Under the pieces are notes generated by a model. It made no database searches and was not told the DNA's origin. It was given only the letters and a program-made list of their open reading frames with translations. From CAYTGM01 sp964437365 (GTDB lineage: Bacteria > Sumerlaeota > Sumerlaeia > SLMS01), in NCBI GenBank assembly GCA_964437365.1, contig CAYTGM010000040.1:1-20581 (forward strand): 20,581 nucleotides of DNA, read 5' to 3'. The position numbers and the translations under genes are program-made. Of the stretch, positions 14,955 through 20,581 are shown piece after piece; within the stretch, counting starts at the first letter, position 1; each line of letters starts with the position of its first letter.

Positions 14955-16577
14955 TTAGCGTCTTATGCCAGAGTTGTCATACATTTTTCTTCCACTCACC
15001 CACGTTTCGACTACTTCTATATCCTTAAGCCGACCTTCTTGCACTTTCGTGGGATTGTCACTGAGAATTGTAAAGTCAGCCCACTTGCCGGGAGTAATAC
15101 TCCCCCGGTTGGCTTCATCGCCGCTCGCTTCAGCCCCACCCATCGTGTAGCCATAGAGAGCCTCTTCAACAGTGATTTCTTCACCAGGCGCGATCACTTC
15201 ACCAGAAATGGACTCTCTCGTCACGGCAGCGTGGATGGACTTCATCGGAGTGAAATCCTTAACAACAGGAGCATCTGAAGAAAGAGCGACTGAAACGCCT
15301 GCTTCAAGCATTCTTTTTATGGGATAGACAGATGCAAGATAATCTGAATCGAGGTACTTGCTGAAGTTCCCTCCGAGTTCACGGATAAATGTGGGTTGAG
15401 GAACAGCGAAAATATGATACTTGTTCATCTGCTCAAGGTGATTTTGGGTTGGCAGACCAAGGTGCTCGATCCGATGACGCCTGCTGAAATCAATTCCGCA
15501 AAGCTCAATATAGGCCTCAACGACATGATCAATCGCGTCGTCGCCTATTGCGTGAGTACCAACACGAAACCCTCTGTTAACCGCGTCCTCCGCCAATTGA
15601 ATGATTTCATTTTTCTGCAGGCGCAGAACTCCCCGGTGACTGAGTCCCTTGTAACGACGCTTAAGAGCAGCTGTTGCACCGCTCAATCCTCCGTCGGAAA
15701 ACAGCTTGATCGTATCAAGGCGTAAGGTATCGGTATCAATGATGTCTGGGAGAGGGAGGGTTTCAATACCTCCGTCGGGTCGTCGTATAGACATAAGATT
15801 ATGTCGATTGAGATTCCGCCCCTGAGCATGCAGTTTTTTATAAGCATCGATGAGTTGCGGCGTGACTGCCGGATCCGTTGCAGAAGTAATGCCATTTTGC
15901 AACTGGAGTCGTTGGCCTTCAAGAATATACTCCTGATAGTCCTCGAGCGTGGGTGCAGGAATATAATTAGCCACGAGCCCCATCGCGGTTTCTTTCAAGA
16001 GCCCTGTTGGCTCTCCGTCATCTCCCACCTCGATCTCTCCGCCCGGTGGAGAAACCGTCTTCCCTCCAACTCCAGCAAGTTCAAGGGCTTTCGAGTTGGC
16101 AATCGCGATGTGTGCGCAAGTACGGATAAGGAAGGCAGGTTTATTCGGAAAAATCTGATCAAGATCATGTCTATTCAGATGACGCTGCTCTTTCAGGTTT
16201 GCTTCGTTGTATCCGCGGCCCTGAAACCAGCCATTCTTCGATGGGGTTCGTGCAAACTCTCTCATGGCCTCCAGCATTTCTTCAATGCTGCCAATGCCAC
16301 GAACATCCATCATCGAGGTGTTCATGTGGCCAACTTTCCAGGTATGAATATGTGCGTCGTTAAATCCTGGAGTGAGTGTTAGACCATTGAGAGAGTACTC
16401 TCTTGTCCCCTCCGGTAAAGATTGTTCCAACTGACTCCTTCTGCCCACAGCCATCACTCTTCCCTCAGAAATGAGAACCGAATCTGCATCGGAAAAACGC
16501 TCATCGAGAGAAAGGATATCCCCGCCACAGATCAGTAGCGGGGAGGAGTTGTCCTTGTTGTCTATACCATCTCTCAT
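14955..16577 (-). CDS. YtcJ-like metal-dependent amidohydrolase (amidohydrolase family 3)
   Basis: Hydrolase of the amidohydrolase superfamily (TIM barrel with a metal centre). The HxH motif is in FNDAHIHT (H76, H78). Further ligands and catalytic residues expected for the subgroup are K291 in KLFSDGG, H342 in GTHAIGD, the HRIEH block (368-372) and D435 in SSDAPV. The C-terminal GSITPGKWADFTIL is the small beta-sandwich typical of these enzymes. Known YtcJ-type members include N-substituted formamide deformylase, so an N-acyl or N-formyl amine is a reasonable substrate, but the family is poorly characterised. It has no signal peptide and should be cytosolic. Its ATG overlaps the stop of the aminotransferase gene (TGATG), indicating translational coupling. 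The 540-residue length fits. Confidence 0.9.
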   Translation of the reverse strand: MRDGIDNKDNSSPLLICGGDILSLDERFSDADSVLISEGRVMAVGRRSQLEQSLPEGTREYSLNGLTLTPGFNDAHIHTWKVGHMNTSMMDVRGIGSIEEMLEAMREFARTPSKNGWFQGRGYNEANLKEQRHLNRHDLDQIFPNKPAFLIRTCAHIAIANSKALELAGVGGKTVSPPGGEIEVGDDGEPTGLLKETAMGLVANYIPAPTLEDYQEYILEGQRLQLQNGITSATDPAVTPQLIDAYKKLHAQGRNLNRHNLMSIRRPDGGIETLPLPDIIDTDTLRLDTIKLFSDGGLSGATAALKRRYKGLSHRGVLRLQKNEIIQLAEDAVNRGFRVGTHAIGDDAIDHVVEAYIELCGIDFSRRHRIEHLGLPTQNHLEQMNKYHIFAVPQPTFIRELGGNFSKYLDSDYLASVYPIKRMLEAGVSVALSSDAPVVKDFTPMKSIHAAVTRESISGEVIAPGEEITVEEALYGYTMGGAEASGDEANRGSITPGKWADFTILSDNPTKVQEGRLKDIEVVETWVSGRKMYDNSGIRR

Positions 16578-17944
16578 CAGGTTGAGACGGTAGCCTTTTC
16601 TGGAAAAGTTTCCCGATTAACTTCTTCGAGGGCCTGTTCCAGCACATCGAGTGCTTCATCCAGTTGCTCTTCAGTGATGACGAGTGGTGGTAGAAAACGA
16701 ATACCGTTACTATACAGACCTGCGCGAATGAGAATCAGACCTTTTTCTGAAGCGCGCCGGATTATTTCCAGCGTTTGATCAGGAGCAGGGGTCTTTTTCT
16801 TTCGATCAGAGACGAATTCGACAAGCATCATCGCACCCAGTCCTCTTACGTCACCAACTAACTCAAACCTTTCTTTCCATGAATTAAGTCGAGAACGCAG
16901 CTGATCTCCTACCTGATTTACTTTCTTCAAGAACGAAGGTGTATTAATCAGCTTGATCGATTCTCTGGCGGCAACACAAGCGAGAGGCGCTCCTCCATAA
17001 GTCCCCCCGGCACCACCTGGATGAGGTGAATCCATCATTTCAGCTTTTCCAGTAACCGATGCGATAGGCATCCCAGAACCAAGCGATTTACCGCTAATGA
17101 TTAAATCGGGAGAAACTTCTGCATGCTCGATTGCCCAAAGCTTACCGGTTCTACCCATGCCACATTGTATTTCATCGGCGATCATTACGATACCGTGTTC
17201 ATCACAACGTTTTCTGATGTGCTGTAAATACTCCTTAGGAATCGGCACGAATCCAGCCTCACCCTGGACGGGTTCAATCACGATCGCTGCACAGGCTTGT
17301 GGATCTACCTGTGAGATAAAAGCTTGGTCAAGGTGATCACAGCAACTCTGTATATACTCTTCTTCAGAAAAATTGTCGTGTCGACGATACATGTTTGGTG
17401 TAGGTATGCGATATATTTCTGAGGCATAAGGACCAAAACCTTTCTTGAAAAGCCCGTACTTACTGGTCATCGAAAGAGTAAGCAGGGTGCGACCATGATA
17501 AGCCCCCTCAAAAACAATGACACCCTGTCGCTTGGTATAACAGCGTGCGATCTTCACAGCGTTCTCAACCGCCTCCGAACCACTATTCGCCAGGATGGTT
17601 TTAAGCGGACCTTCAATAGGAGCAACTTCGTTCAAAAGCTCTGCGAGTTCGACATAAGGTTCGTATGTTCCAACGATTAAACAAAGGTGGAGCAGTTTGT
17701 CTGCCTGATCCTTCATCGCCTGAACAACTTCTGGAGGACAGTGCCCAGCCGCAAGCATGCCGATCCCTCCTGCGAGATCGATCAATGTATTTCCATCAAC
17801 ATCTTTGACAAGAGCCCCTTCAGCGGTGTCGGCAACAACGCGCGTTGCTTTTGCAACCGAGTTCGTAACCGCATTTTCTCTTCTCTTGAGTATTTCCTGT
17901 GCCTTAGGGCCAGGAATTGGAGTCTTGATGTCGATGAATCCCAT
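16577..17944 (-). CDS. Class III aminotransferase, GabT/omega-amino acid type
   Basis: PLP-dependent transaminase moving the terminal amino group of an omega-amino acid or diamine to 2-oxoglutarate or pyruvate. PLP site: NSGSEAVENAVK (120-131), AYHGRT (148-153), EPVQGEAG (224-231), D257 in ADEIQ, the Schiff-base lysine K286 in SGKSLGSGMP, and TYGG (315-318) for phosphate binding. The EPVQGE and SGKSLGSGMP forms favour 4-aminobutyrate-type enzymes over ornithine or diaminobutyrate ones, though specificity is not certain. ATG 17944 has aagga seven bases upstream. It is the first gene of a three-gene cluster with the amidohydrolase (1-base overlap) and the aldehyde dehydrogenase, consistent with an amine or omega-amino acid catabolic route. 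Length of 455 residues is normal. Confidence 0.92.
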   Translation of the reverse strand: MGFIDIKTPIPGPKAQEILKRRENAVTNSVAKATRVVADTAEGALVKDVDGNTLIDLAGGIGMLAAGHCPPEVVQAMKDQADKLLHLCLIVGTYEPYVELAELLNEVAPIEGPLKTILANSGSEAVENAVKIARCYTKRQGVIVFEGAYHGRTLLTLSMTSKYGLFKKGFGPYASEIYRIPTPNMYRRHDNFSEEEYIQSCCDHLDQAFISQVDPQACAAIVIEPVQGEAGFVPIPKEYLQHIRKRCDEHGIVMIADEIQCGMGRTGKLWAIEHAEVSPDLIISGKSLGSGMPIASVTGKAEMMDSPHPGGAGGTYGGAPLACVAARESIKLINTPSFLKKVNQVGDQLRSRLNSWKERFELVGDVRGLGAMMLVEFVSDRKKKTPAPDQTLEIIRRASEKGLILIRAGLYSNGIRFLPPLVITEEQLDEALDVLEQALEEVNRETFPEKATVST

Positions 17945-18196
17945 CTTTTGTTCCTTATCTCTTCTGGTAATTTCGAGCAGGTCTCTCTCCTGCTGCTTCT
18001 AACAATCAGGAATGTTTCATTGTAAAGCGAAGGTCTTACCCTGATTTTCGACCTCTCGCCGTCTGTTGGAAAGCCTCGTACCGCTAGTGCTATCAGATTT
18101 CCAGAGAAATCCTCTCTTTTTTTCTCATGTATAGTTTTGAGAAGGAATTCTGCCCAAGCGACTCAAGGAAATGGATAAGGGTTCGAAGCAATTCCT
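17945..18196. other. Intergenic region between the acetyltransferase and aminotransferase genes
   Basis: This 252-bp gap should hold the promoter for the minus-strand catabolic cluster. The only candidate I see on the minus strand is weak: tttaca (18026-18021) with a 17-base spacer and gttaga (18003-17998). Two small hairpins lie inside: agaga/tctct (18103-18117), and ttctca (18122-18127) with tgagaa (18138-18143). Neither is followed by a T-run on the minus strand, so they do not look like a terminator for the acetyltransferase gene. Confidence 0.4.
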
Positions 18197-18859
18197 TTAG
18201 AAATCTTTCTCCACATCGAGTGCGATTAGAACACCAAAATTATCACAAGTAGGATCGTCCAGGTAGTCAGGTATGAGCTGCATTGGTTTGAACCCGAGTT
18301 TCATTTGAGTAGAAACGGTAGGGTCATATTCTTCGCCAGATTTGATTTTTTCAAAATATTCCTCTGGAGAATACTGATGCTTTTTTTCTCCATAACCATT
18401 CATCATACCAACAGTAACCTGCCCTTTCAGCCCTAAAGACTTTGCAAGCGCCTGACGCGCCCTGTAAAGAGCCTTCGCAATTCCCCGGCGTCTATAATCC
18501 GGGTGTGTACCAACGTCCATGCCGTAGAGCCATTCGCCGTCAGGCTGATGGGAAGTCAAGTAACCACCATCGATGACATCCTCAAACCGATGCTGACAAT
18601 GATTGAAGTCAAAGGTCATTCTAATCGTAGTGGTCATGCCAACCACAAGATCGCCATCCGTCACACAGAACTGGCCTTCCGGAAAGAGATCTATATGCTT
18701 TAGATAGTGAGGAGCACGAAACTTCTCTGAATCACTTAGGAGAGGAAAGACAATGTCCTGAAGCATTTCAAGACCTGAGGCATGTTTTCCCTCCGAGTTC
18801 TGCAGAATCAAGTTATGACCGATATCAACTTTTAGAGGATATTTAAATTCTTCCATCAT
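18197..18859 (-). CDS. GNAT-family N-acetyltransferase resembling the module fused to nitrilases
   Basis: Acetyl-CoA-dependent N-acyltransferase. The acetyl-CoA binding loop is in DVGTHPDYRRRGIAKALY (starting at about residue 114), with the R/Q-x-x-G-x-A pattern RRRGIA. The part after it, MNGYGEKKHQYSPEEYFEKI and then TQMKLGFKPMQLIPDYL, closely follows the GNAT domain found joined to carbon-nitrogen hydrolases in proteins such as Bacillus YhcX, but here it stands alone. Substrate unknown. Open reading starts at a TTG (18862) followed by two ATGs. I use the first ATG, giving 220 residues. The only upstream purine-rich signal (cggag) is about 15 bases away. It begins three bases after the antiporter stop codon and is surely co-transcribed with it. 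Confidence 0.85.
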   Translation of the reverse strand: MMEEFKYPLKVDIGHNLILQNSEGKHASGLEMLQDIVFPLLSDSEKFRAPHYLKHIDLFPEGQFCVTDGDLVVGMTTTIRMTFDFNHCQHRFEDVIDGGYLTSHQPDGEWLYGMDVGTHPDYRRRGIAKALYRARQALAKSLGLKGQVTVGMMNGYGEKKHQYSPEEYFEKIKSGEEYDPTVSTQMKLGFKPMQLIPDYLDDPTCDNFGVLIALDVEKDF

Positions 18860-18862
18860 CAA

Positions 18863-20305
18863 TTAAAGTACTGCTCCGAGTATGATATACATGATCGATG
18901 CCGCAACACAGCTGATAATGCCATAGGGCGCCTGCGTGTAAACGTGAGCGATGTTATTGCAACCCGAACCGGCTGATGAGAGAACGGTGGAATCACCAAA
19001 AGGGCACATGTGACTTCCAAATGCACCAGCTGAGATCACTGCCCCCATGGCCAGCCATACATTTACATCCAACTCGATGGCGAGCGGTGCGACGATAGGA
19101 ATCGTAATCGCATACATCCCCCAGAAAGATCCTGTTGAAAAGGCGATAAAGCTCATCGAGAGAAAAACAACGACAGGTAGAAACATGGGAGCCATGATCG
19201 GTTTAACATTCTCGATCACGAAATTAGTTAATCCCAGCTTGTCATTAATATTTACAAGGACGAAAGACATAACAACGATCGCCGTTGGATACAGCATCCC
19301 CTGAAAACCCGCAAAAAAGGTTTTTGAGAATTCTTCTATCGAACAGATGCGTTGAACGATATACAACACCGATGTAACAAGAATGGCCAACATCACACCC
19401 TCAAGGGTCTTCACCTCGCCGATAATCGATCCTCCTTCACTGAAATCTGCACCAAGAAACCAGCTGAAAAAGATAAGGGCTAGAATAGGTACGAAGAAAT
19501 TGAAGGCTTTTGCCTTTTCGGCTTCCACGATACTTTTTGTCGAATCCATCATGGAAGAAATCGTCTCTGAGTTTGGCGGTGCCAGCTCTCCCCCGCCTTC
19601 CACTCTTTCCTGAGCCTTTTTCATCGGTCCAATCATCGGGATCACACCGGCAATTGTCAGAAGCACCACCGCGAGAGAAAAAATCGCGTAGAGATTAAAG
19701 GGGATTGTATAGAGGAAGGCCTGGATACCCATGCCGTCCTCAGCCAGTCCATTTTCTACAAGCAGACCAGATGTATAGACGGCCCAGGTCGAAAGTGGAA
19801 AAAGGACACAAACCGGTGCCGCCGTTGAATCAACAACATAGGCCAGGTATTCGCGGGAAACCTTATACTTATCCGTCACTCGCTTCATGGCGGTGCTCAC
19901 AGCCAGGGCATTCAGGTAGTCATCGATGAAAATCACGAACCCAAGCAACGAGGCCGTAAAGAGAGCCCCTTTGCGAGATTTCACACGCTCGCTCAAATGC
20001 ATTCCGAAAGCGAGTGCACCACCAGACTTAATCAAGAGCGCGAGGAGACTCCCGAAAAGTCCAACCACAAGGATAAGCCAGACCGTGACAGGATCACCAA
20101 TGACTTCGTATAGAGTTCCGACGAAATCATCAAAGGCCTGAAAAAGGAAGAAGCGTCCATCCTCACTCGGGTCGTTTGTAAACTGCAGGAGAATAAATCC
20201 GATCGCAACACCACCCAGTAGCGCCTCAAAGGTTCGCCTGAAAACCAGTGCGAAGAATAGGGTGGCCAACGCCGGCATGAGACTTATGGCACCTGCGTGC
20301 TCCAT
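18863..20305 (-). CDS. NhaC-family Na+/H+ antiporter or amino-acid/organic-anion transporter
   Basis: Multi-pass inner-membrane secondary transporter of the NhaC family (ion transporter superfamily). Of 480 residues, about eleven or twelve segments are hydrophobic, with a hydrophilic loop near 225-265. Family hallmarks: FIDDYLNAL (126-134), VDSTAAPVCVLFPLSTW (158-174), and the C-terminal block GAFGSHMCPFGDSTVLSSAG (427-446) followed by GCNNIAHVYTQAPY. Family members include true Na+/H+ antiporters, malate-lactate antiporter MleN and proteins proposed to move amino acids, so the cargo is open. ATG 20305 has an agga signal seven bases upstream, and a promoter candidate lies about 40-75 bases upstream. 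Its position ahead of the acetyltransferase and the amine-catabolic genes allows a role in importing their substrate, which is inference only. Confidence 0.9.
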   Translation of the reverse strand: MEHAGAISLMPALATLFFALVFRRTFEALLGGVAIGFILLQFTNDPSEDGRFFLFQAFDDFVGTLYEVIGDPVTVWLILVVGLFGSLLALLIKSGGALAFGMHLSERVKSRKGALFTASLLGFVIFIDDYLNALAVSTAMKRVTDKYKVSREYLAYVVDSTAAPVCVLFPLSTWAVYTSGLLVENGLAEDGMGIQAFLYTIPFNLYAIFSLAVVLLTIAGVIPMIGPMKKAQERVEGGGELAPPNSETISSMMDSTKSIVEAEKAKAFNFFVPILALIFFSWFLGADFSEGGSIIGEVKTLEGVMLAILVTSVLYIVQRICSIEEFSKTFFAGFQGMLYPTAIVVMSFVLVNINDKLGLTNFVIENVKPIMAPMFLPVVVFLSMSFIAFSTGSFWGMYAITIPIVAPLAIELDVNVWLAMGAVISAGAFGSHMCPFGDSTVLSSAGSGCNNIAHVYTQAPYGIISCVAASIMYIILGAVL

Positions 20306-20346
20306 AATCAGATCCTGACAGTGAGAATTCAGTCATTAGCGACCGA

Positions 20347-20378
20347 CTTATAAAGAGGAGCTTTGCTTTAGCCGTCAA
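20347..20378 (-). promoter_or_regulatory. Putative sigma-70-type promoter for the antiporter-acetyltransferase operon
   Basis: On the minus strand ttgacg (20378-20373) serves as -35. The AT-rich tttataag follows, giving tttata (20354-20349, 18-base spacer) or tataag (20352-20347, 20-base spacer) as -10. A start near 20340 would leave a leader of about 35 bases before ATG 20305. The spacer is longer than ideal for the better -10. Confidence 0.4.
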
Positions 20379-20419
20379 GTAGAGGCCAAAAGACTACAAG
20401 GATGATTGAGAGGCTTCAC

Positions 20420-20497
20420 CCATGTTCAGACCTATTAGAGAGGAGTTACGGACCAACGTCAGTCCATCTCTATGGTCCGAGCATGGTCTCAACATGG
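20420..20497. repeat. Imperfect long-spaced inverted repeat near the right end
   Basis: ccatgttcagacc (20420-20432) matches the reverse complement of ggtctcaacatgg (20485-20497) at 12 of 13 positions. A nested shorter pair is ggacca (20450-20455) with tggtcc (20473-20478). The right arm is part of the 11-bp array, so the left arm is a degenerate, inverted copy of the same unit. Confidence 0.5.
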
Positions 20498-20515
20498 TCC
20501 GAGCATGGTCTGAGA
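20472..20515. repeat. 11-bp tandem repeat array, four units (right)
   Basis: Four units of exactly 11 bp: atggtccgagc (20472-20482), atggtctcaac (20483-20493), atggtccgagc (20494-20504) and atggtctgaga (20505-20515). The first and third are identical, giving a 22-bp higher period. The CATGGTC core resembles the CATGNTC core of the left array, and the period is the same. The array lies 11 bases inside the terminal repeat and about 95 bases upstream of the putative antiporter promoter. Confidence 0.8.
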
Positions 20516-20526
20516 TCAGGGCTGGC

Positions 20527-20578
20527 GAGATATGCCCTAAAGTTGTGGATGACATTTGAGAGAGAAGAGTGCACCCGT
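20527..20578. repeat. Right copy of the 52-bp perfect terminal inverted repeat
   Basis: Exact reverse complement of bases 1-52. Three further bases (20579-20581) complete the window, so the repeated element must extend outward by at least those three bases on this side. No target-site duplication can be judged, because the outer sequence is missing. Confidence 0.9.
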
Positions 20579-20581
20579 TGA

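Noticed and set aside
14769..15278. 169-codon plus-strand ORF opposite the aldehyde dehydrogenase and amidohydrolase genes
   Set aside because: It is antisense to two genes with clear motifs and shows no domain.
15801..16382. 193-codon plus-strand ORF
   Set aside because: It is antisense to the amidohydrolase gene and has no recognisable feature.
18103..18123. Intrinsic terminator (agaga/tctct stem followed by seven T)
   Set aside because: It would work only on the plus strand, where no gene ends nearby, and the stem is five AT-rich pairs.
20472..20515. CRISPR array
   Set aside because: The units are 11 bp and directly adjacent, with no spacers and no cas genes.
1..20581. Composite transposon or integrative element carrying the whole window
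   Set aside because: The genes are housekeeping and ordinary metabolism, there is no transposase or integrase inside, and the terminal repeats are better explained by contig ends in a multicopy element.

Overview
The window reads as ordinary bacterial chromosome from a Gram-negative, probably environmental (perhaps marine) bacterium. The type IV pilus/type II secretion ATPase points to a diderm. The bacterial XPB helicase with its partner gene, and a cystathionine gamma-synthase-like enzyme of the fungal (long N-terminus) type, fit the Verrucomicrobiota/Planctomycetota/Lentisphaerota neighbourhood. This taxonomic guess is an inference from gene content, not a marker-gene result. Coding density is high, there are no rRNA, tRNA or CRISPR loci, and I see no complete transposase.

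Layout, plus strand: a 453-bp non-coding left end with an 11-bp tandem repeat and hairpins; a GspE/PilB-type secretion ATPase (454-2667) ending at a strong GC hairpin; a GT-C-like membrane glycosyltransferase (2774-5317); a 354-bp gap; then a tightly packed run of XPB helicase (5672-7462), a 922-aa helicase-associated protein with AT-hook and WYL-like parts (7487-10255), RNase PH (10282-11022) and a beta-hydroxyacid dehydrogenase (11019-11894). A separate PLP enzyme of the cystathionine gamma-synthase family (11993-13486) follows.

Minus strand, read right to left: an NhaC-family antiporter (20305-18863), a GNAT acetyltransferase (18859-18197), a 252-bp gap, a GabT-like class III aminotransferase (17944-16577), a YtcJ-like amidohydrolase (16577-14955) and an aldehyde dehydrogenase (14926-13487). 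The last three form a compact cluster that looks like deacylation of an amide, transamination of the freed amine and oxidation of the resulting aldehyde. The antiporter and acetyltransferase may belong to the same physiology. The two strands converge at 13486/13487 with no spacer between the stop codons.

The most unusual structure is at the edges. The first 52 bases (1-52) reappear as an exact inverted copy at 20527-20578. Just inside each copy is a short 11-bp-period array with a shared CATGNTC-like core. The simplest explanation is that the window is a whole assembly contig whose two ends both run into the same multicopy element in opposite orientation. The most interesting coding locus is the XPB plus partner pair, a repair module known in outline from mycobacteria whose partner protein is poorly understood. 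I found no clear new defence or mobile system.
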